64,000 bases of DNA from Maricurvus nonylphenolicus. GTDB lineage: Bacteria > Pseudomonadota > Gammaproteobacteria > Pseudomonadales > Cellvibrionaceae. This document shows, piece by piece, positions 23,589 through 32,594 of the stretch. Under the pieces are notes generated by a model. That model had not been told where the DNA came from. It worked only from the letters and a program-made list of their open reading frames with translations, and searched no databases. The position numbers and the translations under genes are program-made. The stretch spans positions 2,480,001 through 2,544,000 of the forward strand of contig NZ_AP031498.1 of the NCBI RefSeq assembly GCF_042854845.1, read 5' to 3'. The first letter of the stretch is position 1, and each line of letters begins with the position of its first letter.

Positions 23589-24314
23589 ATGTTAGTAGAA
23601 GCGACGTCGAATATAGCCTTGATTAACCTCCTGTGTGTGGTGTGGTTTTTAGTGGCCTGGGTAGGTTACAGCTACTTTGCCAAAACCATGGCCAAACGCA
23701 CGATGAGTTTGTCCTCGGTGCTGCATATTCATCGTGAGGATTGGATGCGCTCGTTGTTACAGCGTGATATGAGAGTGTCTGATGCGGCTTTGGTAGCCAA
23801 TCTCGAGCGTCATGTCACTTTTTTTGCGTCAACCACCATTCTGATTCTGGCCGGTTTGTTGGCCGTCATTCCCAATATTGGTTTGTTGCATAAGCTGTTG
23901 TCAGGTTTGCCGATTATTGAGCAGGTATCTGAAGCGGAATTGCAACTGCGCATTGTGTTACTGGTATGTGTATTTGTGTATGCGTTTTTTACCTTTACCT
24001 GGTCGATGCGTCAGTACGGTTTTTGCTCAATCCTGGTAGGTGCAGCCCCTTTACCAGATGATAAATCTGAAACGGCCATCACTCGGGAAACCTATGCTCG
24101 CCACGCGGCGAAGGTTATCGATCAGGCGGGGCACAGTTATAACTATGGTTTGCGGGCCTATTATTTTGCCATGTCGGTTTTGGCGTGGTTTATACACCCC
24201 TGGCTGTTTATTGGGGCGGTAACCCTTGTTGTAGCGATTTTGTATCGGCGGGAGTTTTACTCCAAGCCGGTTAAAGCCATGATAGAAATTGCCAAACACA
24301 AGGTAGAAAACTAA
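23589..24314 (+). CDS. DUF599 family membrane protein
   Basis: A 241-residue protein with four hydrophobic segments: near residues 10-30, 75-95, 120-140 and 195-220, and the DUF599 (PF04654) pattern WVGYSYFAKTMAKRTMSLSSVLHIHREDWM near residues 25-55 followed by DAALVANLERHVTFFASTTILILAGLLAVI. Function unknown. It ends in the convergent gap with the GIY-YIG gene, where palindrome copy 3 lies. Confidence 0.85.
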   Translation: MLVEATSNIALINLLCVVWFLVAWVGYSYFAKTMAKRTMSLSSVLHIHREDWMRSLLQRDMRVSDAALVANLERHVTFFASTTILILAGLLAVIPNIGLLHKLLSGLPIIEQVSEAELQLRIVLLVCVFVYAFFTFTWSMRQYGFCSILVGAAPLPDDKSETAITRETYARHAAKVIDQAGHSYNYGLRAYYFAMSVLAWFIHPWLFIGAVTLVVAILYRREFYSKPVKAMIEIAKHKVEN

Positions 24315-24331
24315 ATAAGAATGGCACGAAC

Positions 24332-24358
24332 GGGGTCCGACCCCACGGGTCGTACCCC
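24332..24358. repeat. GGGGTC-type palindrome, copy 3 (variant B)
   Basis: GGGGTCCGACCC, then CAC, then GGGTCGTACCCC. One mismatch (A in the second arm) sets this and the copy at 29584 apart from the TCTGACC copies. It lies in the convergent gap between DUF599 and GIY-YIG genes. Both variant-B copies are preceded by TGGCAC 10 bases upstream. Confidence 0.85.
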
Positions 24359-24367
24359 GCTTTAGAA

Positions 24368-24643
24368 CTAAGGCTTAGACGCTTCAATCAGCTCCAATTT
24401 TTGCGCCCGACTTAGCTTCTTTATCGCCGCTTCCCGCTTGCTGGCACTCGAACGGTCATGACCCGGTTCAACAAACCGTAGCGCCTTGGGTGAACGGCCG
24501 CGAAAGAATTTGGCCCCTTTATTACCGCTCAGGTGTTCTTGCCAGCGGCGCTCAACATCGGTAGTAATACCGGTATACAGGCGGCCGTCGGTGCTTTCGA
24601 TAATATAAACCTGCCAGCGGTTATCGATGGTTGGGGTATTCAA
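24368..24643 (-). CDS. GIY-YIG nuclease family protein
   Basis: A 91-residue single GIY-YIG domain of the UvrC-endonuclease-like/YhbQ group: WQVYIIESTDGRLYTGITTDVERRWQEHLSGNKGAKFFRGRSP, with YIIE and LYTGIT for the GIY and YIG strands and the catalytic arginine in VERRWQEH. The C-terminal ASKREAAIKKLSRAQKLELI helix is typical. It may process DNA structures; an activity is not proven for the group. Only the end of a divergent gene overlaps it. Confidence 0.88.
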   Translation of the reverse strand: MNTPTIDNRWQVYIIESTDGRLYTGITTDVERRWQEHLSGNKGAKFFRGRSPKALRFVEPGHDRSSASKREAAIKKLSRAQKLELIEASKP

Positions 24644-24703
24644 GATGGCTTACACCAGGTTAAACATTGGGTTAAGTAAGAAACGCTGAGGGCTATTATA
24701 CCG

Positions 24704-25018
24704 ATGGATTGCGATAAAATACTGCAGGAATTTAATGCGATTGCTGACCTCAATGGCTGGCATAAGAAACATTCGGCCAAGAATCTGGCTGCGGCCATCA
24801 GTGTGGAAGCAGCAGAGTTATTAGCTGAAGTACAATGGTTATCGGATGCTGAAAGTGAGGCTTTGGTCGAGCAACCGGACAAGATAGGTGCCATTGGTGC
24901 CGAAGCTGCCGATATAACCATGTACCTGCTGGCCCTGTGCGATAAACTGAATATTGATCTGGCAACTGCTATTGAACAAAAGCAACAGCAAAACCGCGCG
25001 CGATTTGGTCCTAAGTAA
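24704..25018 (+). CDS. MazG-related nucleotide pyrophosphohydrolase (DCTPP1-like)
   Basis: A 104-residue all-alpha NTP pyrophosphatase of the MazG-like/RS21-C6 group: FNAIADLNGWHKKHSAKNLAAAISVEAAELLAEVQWLSD, with the EAAELLAE motif carrying metal-binding glutamates and a later GAEAADITMYLLALCDKLNID with the ExxD. It likely hydrolyses non-canonical (d)NTPs. Followed 32 bases later by cmoM. Confidence 0.9.
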   Translation: MDCDKILQEFNAIADLNGWHKKHSAKNLAAAISVEAAELLAEVQWLSDAESEALVEQPDKIGAIGAEAADITMYLLALCDKLNIDLATAIEQKQQQNRARFGPK

Positions 25019-25050
25019 AAGGTTAAGAAGTAACAGGTTTGGAAGAAATC

Positions 25051-25821
25051 ATGCCTACAGATAGAAATTTTGATGATCTGGCGCACCGCTTTAAACGCAA
25101 TGTCTATGGTGGCTTAAAGGGCGATATCCGTTTGCAGGTTTTACAGCGGGACTTGTTTGAACAGATTGCCGCACTGGACGCGGATAAGCCATTGCGAATT
25201 TTGGATGCCGGTGGTGGTCAGGGACAGTTGGCCATTGAACTGGCCAAAAAAGGCCATCAGATTCTTGTGTGTGATATTTCCGCTGAAATGCTTACCTTGG
25301 CGCAGGAAAAGATTGACGCAGTCGGGGTTGCTGACCGGGTAACCACACAGCAGATTGCCATTCAGGATTTGGTCGGCAACGTTGAGCCCTTTGATGTGGT
25401 TATGTGTCATGCCGTGTTGGAGTGGGTGATCGAACCGCAGGCATTGCTGGAGGCTCTGGTTAAGTTAACCAGGTCGAACGGTTACCTATCGTTGACCTTT
25501 TTTAATGTGAACTCAATCGCGTTTAAGAATTTACTGCGCACCAATTTTAAGAAAGTGCTTGAGGAAGACTATACCGGTTACCGTGGAAGTTTGACCCCAA
25601 CCAACCCGTTGGCGCCTGAGCAGGTTTATGGATGGTTGGCAGAGTTGCCGCTGACTGAGCATTGTGTCAGTGGTATTCGCTGTTTTCATGATTATATACT
25701 GGACCCTGAATTACGAAATAATGAGCCGGAATCACAAATGGCATTGGAATTGCGATTGTCGAGGGTTGAGCCTTATAGGTCTCTGGCTCGGTATATTCAT
25801 GTGCTGTCTTCGGTTGATTGA
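25051..25821 (+). CDS. cmoM: tRNA 5-carboxymethoxyuridine methyltransferase CmoM
   Basis: A 256-residue class I methyltransferase that esterifies cmo5U at the tRNA wobble position. Marks: RNFDDLAHRFKRNVYGGLKGDIRLQVLQRD at the start, SAM motif LDAGGGQGQLAIELAKKGH (residues 47-65), VMCHAVLEWV, then LSLTFFNVNSIAFKNLLRTNF and the C-terminal PNNPL-like block LTPTNPLAPEQVYGWL. This is the standard CmoM (YecO-partner, SmtA) pattern. ATG at 25051 has GGAAG nine bases upstream; the TTG at 25039 is a weaker alternative. Confidence 0.93.
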   Translation: MPTDRNFDDLAHRFKRNVYGGLKGDIRLQVLQRDLFEQIAALDADKPLRILDAGGGQGQLAIELAKKGHQILVCDISAEMLTLAQEKIDAVGVADRVTTQQIAIQDLVGNVEPFDVVMCHAVLEWVIEPQALLEALVKLTRSNGYLSLTFFNVNSIAFKNLLRTNFKKVLEEDYTGYRGSLTPTNPLAPEQVYGWLAELPLTEHCVSGIRCFHDYILDPELRNNEPESQMALELRLSRVEPYRSLARYIHVLSSVD

Positions 25822-25863
25822 CACAGAGTATATACAATAAAACAAAAAGGATATTTACGGGGC

Positions 25864-28146
25864 ATGAGAAAGATTCTTGGTCATTGGGCATTTGCTTTGG
25901 TGATTCTGCTGGCAGGTTCGACAGGCGGTTGGTGGCTGACCGGTGTGGGGCTTGGCAATATTCAGGATCTGCGGCAGCTCGAGCGTGTACCTGCGTCTAA
26001 AGTGGGCGCGGCTCTACCCGGTGAAATTAATCTGACGGCTACAGCGCAACCGCTGAATAACAAAACCCTTGCCAGTCATCACACCAAAACCCCGAGTCTC
26101 TATTACCGCTTCCGTCACGAAGTTGAAAAGCGCGATTCCGAAGGGCGTCGCAGTTGGTCCACCCGCCAGGACTTTGATCGGGCCGTAGATTTTCTGTTGG
26201 TCGACGAGTCTGGTGAAATACGTATCGCCAGTGAAGGTGATATCAATGCCATTGATTGGTCTGTGGCGCAAAGTTATCAAACCGTTGTTGGGAAAAACCG
26301 CTACACAGAATGGCGCATTGAGCCCTATGCCGATTTATTTGTATTCGGTAAGGCTGTTTCGGCTAGCGATGGCTTATCGGTACGGTTTAATCAGCCAGGT
26401 TTCTACACGCCTATCATTTCTACCTTTGGCCAGTATGCTGAACAGCAGGATATGGGCAGTGGTGGCTTGTTTGCCTTGTGGGGTGGTTTGGCCTTATTAG
26501 GGCTTGGGGTTTTGGGAGCCGTTTACCTGCTTAAGGTGCATCGTTTGTTGGTGTATTTGTCGATTTTAACCGGGGTATTGGCTCTGGTGTTGGTGCATCT
26601 GGCTCTGTCTATGATGCAGCAGGATATCGCCAATGGCGTTACGCGTTACCAGGCCCATTCTCAGGCTGCCTCAAAGCTGATTGAGCAGCGACTGCAAAGT
26701 ATCAATCAAACCTGGACAGGTTGGCAAAATGCCGGTGATTTTCTCGATTATCGCTATCAGGGTTTAGCCTACAGTGAACAGCAACAACTTCGAGAAGTGC
26801 GCCTGACCCTGGCGGTAAGCCAGCAGCGTTTGGCCAAGCAAATGCAGGCGATACCTGAGCGCTGGCTGTTACCCTTATGGGGCTTCGACATGCCTGCGAG
26901 CCTTGAGGGGCTACCGGAGGCAGACCAACAGGATCTTGCCAACCGACTACAGGCCATCGATGCTACCAAACTGACTGGTGGCTGGTTGTGGGCTGTTATC
27001 CCTGTTGGTTTGCTGTTGGCATTGTTGTTTACCTGGTTGGGATTCCGGCAGGTTCGCTACAAACGACTGATTGAAAATGTGCCAACGTCTTTAACCGCAG
27101 GTGTAAGCTGTGGTCTTGCTGAAGTCCAGGGCAGTCTTATGATTGATGACGGTAAGGAACCGTTGCGATCCCCCCATACCAACAGCCGCTGTGCCTGGTA
27201 TTACTATAAGGAAGAGGAGCGTCGTGGTAGTGGTAAAAATGCCAAGTGGGTCACCCTCGAAGAGAAAACCGATTACGTAACATTTTACGCTGAAGATGAA
27301 GAAGGCCGTCTGGCTATTGATGCCAAAGATGCGGAAATTATCAGTCGCTATGATAAGGTCGAGCGACATGGGCGTATGCGCTACACCGAGCGTACGCTGC
27401 GTATGAGTGATCCTCTTTATGCTATTGGTCAGGCCGATGTTGATAAACAGCAAACCGATCGCTTGCTGATGGTTCGCGGTGACAAATCTGAGCCGTTTAT
27501 TTTAAGTAACTTCCCCGAAGCTAATGTGATGCTGATGAAAGCACGCAGGGGCATGTTTTACTTAAGCCTGGCTTTTAGTGGCTTGCTACTAGCGCTATTA
27601 ATGACCTTCGCCAGTAGTGGTGGATTTGCGGCAACCGATTTTCTGATGGCGGCGATGGCGGCTCCGCTGTATATGCTGCTGGTCACGCTGGTGCTGCATT
27701 ACAATGATTTGATTTTCCTTAAGCGTCGTGCCGAGCGTAACTGGGCCAATATTCAGGTGTCCCTGAAAAAACGGCACAACCTGATTCCGAATCTCGAGAA
27801 GTTGACCAAACGTTACCTGACCCACGAAAAAGACGTAATGTTAAAGGTGGCAGAGCTGCGCAAGTTGTACACCCAGGATAAACAAGCGCTAGGCCAGTAT
27901 TTGGCGGCGGAGCATGCGGCGGGGCAGCAACTGAATGCCGTCATTGAAGATTACCCTGAGCTAAAAGGCAATAAAGTTGTCGCCAAATTGATGAAGAGTT
28001 TAACGCGCGCAGAAAATGAAGTCGCGTTATTCCGATCTGGCTATAACGATGCGGTAGAAATCTATAACGCCCGCATTGCCACCGTGCCGGATGTATTCTT
28101 TGCCAGAGCAATGGGGTTTAGCCGGTTAGCCTATATCGCGGACTAA
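25864..28146 (+). CDS. LemA family membrane protein fused to two GIDE-type domains
   Basis: A 760-residue protein. Layout: N-terminal TM (residues 8-30); a first GIDE-like domain about 40-200 (SLYYRFRHEVEKRD then WSTRQDFDRAVDFLLVDESGEIRI, the mitochondrial-ligase MULAN fold); TMs near 205-260; a helical linker; TM near 370-390; a second GIDE-like domain about 400-560 (CAWYYYKEEERRGSGKNAKW, then DYVTFYAEDEEGRLAIDAKDAEI); TMs near 565-620; and a C-terminal LemA domain from about 615 (WANIQVSLKKRHNLIPNLEKLTKRYLTHE). LemA and GIDE domains are known to pair in bacteria. Function unknown, probably envelope stress or membrane homeostasis. The RDD protein follows 11 bases on. Confidence 0.85.
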   Translation: MRKILGHWAFALVILLAGSTGGWWLTGVGLGNIQDLRQLERVPASKVGAALPGEINLTATAQPLNNKTLASHHTKTPSLYYRFRHEVEKRDSEGRRSWSTRQDFDRAVDFLLVDESGEIRIASEGDINAIDWSVAQSYQTVVGKNRYTEWRIEPYADLFVFGKAVSASDGLSVRFNQPGFYTPIISTFGQYAEQQDMGSGGLFALWGGLALLGLGVLGAVYLLKVHRLLVYLSILTGVLALVLVHLALSMMQQDIANGVTRYQAHSQAASKLIEQRLQSINQTWTGWQNAGDFLDYRYQGLAYSEQQQLREVRLTLAVSQQRLAKQMQAIPERWLLPLWGFDMPASLEGLPEADQQDLANRLQAIDATKLTGGWLWAVIPVGLLLALLFTWLGFRQVRYKRLIENVPTSLTAGVSCGLAEVQGSLMIDDGKEPLRSPHTNSRCAWYYYKEEERRGSGKNAKWVTLEEKTDYVTFYAEDEEGRLAIDAKDAEIISRYDKVERHGRMRYTERTLRMSDPLYAIGQADVDKQQTDRLLMVRGDKSEPFILSNFPEANVMLMKARRGMFYLSLAFSGLLLALLMTFASSGGFAATDFLMAAMAAPLYMLLVTLVLHYNDLIFLKRRAERNWANIQVSLKKRHNLIPNLEKLTKRYLTHEKDVMLKVAELRKLYTQDKQALGQYLAAEHAAGQQLNAVIEDYPELKGNKVVAKLMKSLTRAENEVALFRSGYNDAVEIYNARIATVPDVFFARAMGFSRLAYIAD

Positions 28147-28157
28147 AGGAGTCGGGT

Positions 28158-28583
28158 ATGAGTGACATACGTTATGCTGGCTTTTGGATTCGTACCCTGG
28201 CTGCCATCATTGATTCGATTCTGATTATGGTCATTATTACGCCCATTTTACTGGCGATTTATGGCGATGATTATTTTAAAGGCAGTTTGCTCTATAAGGG
28301 CACTTGGGATCTGTTACTTAACTATCTGTTTCCAGCGATCGCCATTATGGTGTTTTGGTTTTATAAATCGGCAACGCCTGGCAAGATGGTATTACATTTA
28401 AAGATTGTCGATGCCAAAACACTGGGCAAGCCGAGTGTTAAACAGTTAATTATCCGTTACCTTGGATATTATGTTTCTGCTCTTCCATTTCTGATGGGCA
28501 TTATGTGGGTGGGCGTTGATGAGAGGAAGCAGGGCTGGCATGACAAATTGGCTGGGACCCTGGTAATAAAAGAGCCGAGCTAA
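28158..28583 (+). CDS. RDD family membrane protein
   Basis: A 141-residue protein with an RDD domain (PF06271): YAGFWIRTLAAIIDSILIMVIITPILL (the R and first D), a central helix LLNYLFPAIAIMVFWFYKSATPGKMVLHLKIVDA with the typical TPGK, and ERKQGWHDKLAGTLVIKEP at the end. Three hydrophobic helices are visible. Co-transcribed with the LemA-GIDE gene; RDD proteins often accompany membrane complexes. Role not known. Confidence 0.9.
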   Translation: MSDIRYAGFWIRTLAAIIDSILIMVIITPILLAIYGDDYFKGSLLYKGTWDLLLNYLFPAIAIMVFWFYKSATPGKMVLHLKIVDAKTLGKPSVKQLIIRYLGYYVSALPFLMGIMWVGVDERKQGWHDKLAGTLVIKEPS

Positions 28584-28603
28584 AAAGTGCTTGAATAAAG
28601 CGC

Positions 28604-28630
28604 GGGGTCTGACCCTGCGGGTCAGACCCC
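28604..28630. repeat. GGGGTC-type palindrome, copy 4
   Basis: GGGGTCTGACCC, TGC, then GGGTCAGACCCC. Identical to copy 1. It lies in the convergent gap between the RDD and Prx-Grx genes. Confidence 0.88.
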
Positions 28631-28653
28631 ATCTTGGTTGCATGTTGTTTCGG

Positions 28654-29391
28654 CTAGCGAGCCGCTAACCAGCTTTCCAACTCATCAGCACCACCAACCA
28701 ATTCACCTTCCACGTATACCTGTGGCGTAGTACCGCGGCCGGTAACGGCAGCTAAACTGCTGTAACTCACACCTTTGCTACCCAATTCGATTTCTTCGTA
28801 ATCCAGGCCTGCATCGCTCAGGTTTTGCTTGGCGCGGGTGCAGTGTGGGCAACCTGGCTTGGTGAACAAGCTAACGCGTTTTGGCAATTCTGCCTTGGGC
28901 GCCAGGTAGTCCAGCACGGTATCGGCATCGGATACCTCGAACGGGTCGCCTGGTTTATTTGGCTCGATGAACATCTGATCAATCACGCCGTCTTTAACCA
29001 CCATGGCGTAGCGCCAGGAACGCTGGCCGAAGCCAAGGTCGTCTTTGTCTACCAGCATACCCATGCCGCGTGAGAAGTCGCCGTTACCGTCTGGCAGGAA
29101 GCGAATGCGCTCGGCATTTTGATCTTCCTTCCAGGCATTCATCACAAAGGTATCGTTGACCGACAGACAGATAATCTCATCAACCCCTTGCTTGGTGAAT
29201 ACCGGTTGCAGCTCGTTATAGCGCGGCAAGTGGGTAGAGGAGCAGGTTGGGGTGAAAGCGCCGGGCAGGGCGAACAGCACCACGGTTTTGCCTTTGAACA
29301 GTTCATCGGTAGTGACATCCACCCAATCATTACCTACGCGGGTGTGGAAGGTAACCTGAGGGACTGGCTGACCGGTTTTATCTTCTAACAT
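28654..29391 (-). CDS. Peroxiredoxin-glutaredoxin fusion (hybrid Prx5)
   Basis: A 245-residue fusion. Residues 1-160 are a Prx5-type peroxiredoxin with the peroxidatic cysteine in FALPGAFTPTCSSTHLPRY; residues 168-245 are a glutaredoxin with the active site PGCPHCTRAKQ and the GGADELESWL end. The Grx part can reduce the Prx with glutathione, so one polypeptide reduces hydroperoxides. Length matches Haemophilus- and Vibrio-type PGdx. It is transcribed alone, with two palindromes in its upstream gap. Confidence 0.95.
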   Translation of the reverse strand: MLEDKTGQPVPQVTFHTRVGNDWVDVTTDELFKGKTVVLFALPGAFTPTCSSTHLPRYNELQPVFTKQGVDEIICLSVNDTFVMNAWKEDQNAERIRFLPDGNGDFSRGMGMLVDKDDLGFGQRSWRYAMVVKDGVIDQMFIEPNKPGDPFEVSDADTVLDYLAPKAELPKRVSLFTKPGCPHCTRAKQNLSDAGLDYEEIELGSKGVSYSSLAAVTGRGTTPQVYVEGELVGGADELESWLAAR

Positions 29392-29537
29392 GTTTCCGTC
29401 TCCTAATGTGGGGGAAGTTGCTGTGTTGTTGAGAAGATATATTAGGGATGAGCGGACAATTAATAAAATTAATAGTTTTGATGTGGGTAATAGATTTTAG
29501 CTTTAGCTTGGGTTTTGGCTTGGTGCTAAAACGAAAT

Positions 29538-29564
29538 GGGGTCTGACCCGCAGGGTCAGACCCC
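29538..29564. repeat. GGGGTC-type palindrome, copy 5
   Basis: GGGGTCTGACCC, GCA, then GGGTCAGACCCC; the loop is the complement of that in copies 1 and 4, so it is the same element in the other orientation. It stands next to a variant-B copy 20 bases away in the gap between the Prx-Grx start and the rapA stop. Confidence 0.88.
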
Positions 29565-29583
29565 ATGTAGAGGTGGCACAGGC

Positions 29584-29610
29584 GGGGTCCGACCCTACGG
29601 GTCGTACCCC
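29584..29610. repeat. GGGGTC-type palindrome, copy 6 (variant B)
   Basis: GGGGTCCGACCC, TAC, then GGGTCGTACCCC, differing from copy 3 by one base. It lies 11 bases past the rapA stop, which is on the minus strand. Confidence 0.88.
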
Positions 29611-29620
29611 ATTTTCGGGA

Positions 29621-32461
29621 CTATGTTGCGACGATAACCCGCACAGCATCCAGCCTAAGCTGGGTTTGCGCCAGATAGTTGAGCTGCTCAGCCTGTACAG
29701 CCTGAAGATACTCGATCTCTTCCTGGCGGATATTAGGGTTAACCTCGGCCAGCGCCTTGAGACGATCAATTTCAGCCTGGGTTTGATCCAGCAGTTGTTG
29801 GCGTGCCTCTTTGATCAGCGGCTCTTGCTGGGCTTCTGCCAGTTTTTGGCTGTGGCTGATCACGGCACTGATGCGGTCACGGCCCTGACGTACCAGCTGT
29901 TGGCCGACTTTCAGTTTCACCCGTTCGCTGAGCTTGTTAATGTGATCGAAGCTAATGATGTTGCTGAGATCGCGCTGGTTATTATCTATCACCAGTCGCA
30001 AACAGGCGCCGGAGAAGAAGCGCTGAATCTGGAATTGTTTCGGTGCCGGGCAATATAGCTGGTACACGGTCTCTACCATCAGGGTGCCTGGTTTAAGTGG
30101 CGGCAACTTGATAGTACACAACGCGGTATTGCCGCGCTCGCTGCCACTGATCATATCCATACAGCCACTGACCATGGGGTGTTCCCAAGTCAGGAACTGC
30201 ATATCTTCACGGGACAGTGCCTGTGTGCGATCAAAAGTAGCGGTCATACCTTCACGGGGCAGGCCGGGGAAGTGTTCGCAGTGCATATGATCACTGGGGT
30301 GAATCACGCTGGCGTTTTCACTGTGGCGTTCCTGATCGACTCCGTAGGTATCAAATACCTGGGTCATGTAGTCAGTCAGCTGATCGCGATCATCCTGTGA
30401 TTGAATAGCATCGATCAATGTCTGCGCTTGCTCAGGATTGCAGGAGTTCAATTCCAGTAACTGGTTACGACCGGCCTGTAACTCTGCCAGTGTTTGCTCG
30501 GTATATGCGCGGGTGTCGTTGATCAGCGCATCAAGTTGATCATTATTGGTGGTTTCCAGCTGCTCCAATAGCTTTGCTTTAAAGCGGTCAAAAATACCTT
30601 GTCCAATAGGGCAGACTTTTTCAAAGCCGTTTATGCCTTCGTGATACCAGCGCACCATTGTCGAGGTGGCCGTGGCTTTAGCGCTGTCGCTGTAATAGGG
30701 CACATGAATATTCACCGTGTGTTGTTGGCCGATGCGGTCCAAGCGACCGATACGCTGCTCCAACAGATCTGGATTAAGCGGCAGATCAAACAGCACCATA
30801 TGGTGGGCAAACTGGAAGTTACGGCCTTCACTGCCGATTTCCGAGCACACCATCACCTGGGCGCCATCAATATCGTCGGCAAAGTAGGCCGCAGCGCGAT
30901 CGCGTTCCAGCAGGGTCATACCTTCGTGGAAGGCAGTTGAGCGGGCGCCACCACGTAGACGCAAATGGGTTTCCAGGTCCAATGCGGTATTTGCCTTGGC
31001 ACAGATAACCAGTACTTTGCGTTGACGATTTTCTTTTAACCAGCCTTGCAGCCAACTTACCCGTGGATCGATCTCTGTCCAGTTATCGCCCAGCAGGTGC
31101 TCTGGTTGTAATCGCTGCTGGAGTTCTGTGTGCTGACTTTCGTCATAACCTTGCGGTGGTGCCAGAGGATGTTCGCAGAGTTTACGCTCTGGAAAACCTT
31201 CTACACTGGAGCGGGTATTGCGGAAGAGCACACGGCCAGTACCGTGACGATCCAGCAGTTCACGGGTAATCTTTTGTGGGTGTTCTTGCCATTGTGTCGC
31301 ACGCTCATTACCAACCAGTGCCTGCAGTTGTTGTAATTGATCGCCGCTTAGCTCGCCACTGTTGATGGCCTGTACCAAATCATTCAGCGGACGATAATTG
31401 GCTTCTTCCTCACAGAAGGCTTCCAGGCTGTGGTAACGATCAGGGTCTAGCAGGCGCAGGCGGGCAAAATGACTTTCCAGACCCAGCTGTTCCGGCGTTG
31501 CTGTCAGCATAATCAGGCCAGCGGCATGTTGAGCCAGCGCTTCGATACAGTGATAGGGGCTGTTGGGCTTTTCGTCTTCTGGTGTGTCTTCTTGCCACTG
31601 CAGGTGATGTGCTTCATCGACTACCAGTAAATCCCAGCGGCAGGACAGAGCTTGCTGCAGGCGAGTTTCGTTTTGGGTGATTAATGGCAAACCACAGAGT
31701 ACAAGCTGCTCGGTCTCAAACGGATTGTCGTGCCCGGATTCAATCAGGGCCTGACAGCGTTCTTCATCCAGCAGGCTAAACGGCAGGTTAAAACGGCGTA
31801 ACATCTCCACCAGCCACTGGTGTTGCAGGGCTTCAGGTACCGCAATCAATACGCGCTGGCAGCGCCCGGTGGTTAACTGCTGGTGAATAATCAGCCCGGC
31901 TTCAATGGTTTTACCCAGGCCAACCTCATCGGCCAGTAAAACACGTGGCGCATGGCGCTCTGCAACGCTGCTAGCGATGTAAAGCTGATGGGGCAGGAGC
32001 TCAACCCTTGGGCCCAGTAAACCGCGAGCAGGGGATTGCTGGAGGCGGTGTTGCAGGTTGAGGGTTTGGTAGCGCAGCTGGAAATCGCTGAGTTTGTCGA
32101 TTTGACCGGCAAATAGTCGATCCTGCGGTTTACTAAATTGTATAAAACTGTCCAATTCCAGTTCAGGAATCTGGTGGTGATCACCATTTTTATCGTGACC
32201 GCTGTACAAAATACAGCCTTGCTGTTCGCTGGTTTCACTAACGATGATCGTCAGGTTATCGATAGAGGTGATGCTATCGCCCGGGTGGTAAATCACGCGG
32301 GTAAGAGGCGCTTCTTCCACAGCGTAGGTTCTACGCTCCCCGGCAGCGGGAAAGCTGATAGTCAGATGGCGACCGTTGTTTTCTAACACGATTCCCAAGC
32401 CCATTTCGGCTTCGGTTTGGCTGACCCAGCGTTGACCGGGTAAATACATCTGTGAACTCAC
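29621..32461 (-). CDS. rapA: RNA polymerase-associated protein RapA (HepA)
   Basis: A 946-residue SNF2-type ATPase that recycles RNA polymerase. Order: N-terminal Tudor-like RapA domains (YLPGQRWVSQTEAEMGLGIV), then the helicase core with LLADEVGLGKTIEAGLIIHQQL near residue 177, DLLVDEAHHLQW (DEAH), LTATPEQ, and motif V-VI region EIGSEGRNFQFAHHMVLFDLPLNPDLLEQRIGRLDRIGQ near residues 545-585, followed by the RapA C-terminal domains. Length fits E. coli RapA (968). Confidence 0.95.
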   Translation of the reverse strand: MSSQMYLPGQRWVSQTEAEMGLGIVLENNGRHLTISFPAAGERRTYAVEEAPLTRVIYHPGDSITSIDNLTIIVSETSEQQGCILYSGHDKNGDHHQIPELELDSFIQFSKPQDRLFAGQIDKLSDFQLRYQTLNLQHRLQQSPARGLLGPRVELLPHQLYIASSVAERHAPRVLLADEVGLGKTIEAGLIIHQQLTTGRCQRVLIAVPEALQHQWLVEMLRRFNLPFSLLDEERCQALIESGHDNPFETEQLVLCGLPLITQNETRLQQALSCRWDLLVVDEAHHLQWQEDTPEDEKPNSPYHCIEALAQHAAGLIMLTATPEQLGLESHFARLRLLDPDRYHSLEAFCEEEANYRPLNDLVQAINSGELSGDQLQQLQALVGNERATQWQEHPQKITRELLDRHGTGRVLFRNTRSSVEGFPERKLCEHPLAPPQGYDESQHTELQQRLQPEHLLGDNWTEIDPRVSWLQGWLKENRQRKVLVICAKANTALDLETHLRLRGGARSTAFHEGMTLLERDRAAAYFADDIDGAQVMVCSEIGSEGRNFQFAHHMVLFDLPLNPDLLEQRIGRLDRIGQQHTVNIHVPYYSDSAKATATSTMVRWYHEGINGFEKVCPIGQGIFDRFKAKLLEQLETTNNDQLDALINDTRAYTEQTLAELQAGRNQLLELNSCNPEQAQTLIDAIQSQDDRDQLTDYMTQVFDTYGVDQERHSENASVIHPSDHMHCEHFPGLPREGMTATFDRTQALSREDMQFLTWEHPMVSGCMDMISGSERGNTALCTIKLPPLKPGTLMVETVYQLYCPAPKQFQIQRFFSGACLRLVIDNNQRDLSNIISFDHINKLSERVKLKVGQQLVRQGRDRISAVISHSQKLAEAQQEPLIKEARQQLLDQTQAEIDRLKALAEVNPNIRQEEIEYLQAVQAEQLNYLAQTQLRLDAVRVIVAT

Positions 32462-32594
32462 CTACAAACTCCTCCTGTTTGGTGCGGGCGCATCATAGGG
32501 ATAAGTGACTCAGCTAACAAGTGTAGCTGGCCGTAGGGCACTCGGCGCTATATAGTGTCGGGTATTCACACGAAGATGCTAAGGAGCAAAAAGG

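Noticed and set aside
24640..25086. Long minus-strand open frame (148 codons) over the MazG-like gene and the start of cmoM
   Set aside because: It lies antisense to two genes with clear family motifs, and its cysteine-, serine- and phenylalanine-rich product resembles no protein. A shadow frame.
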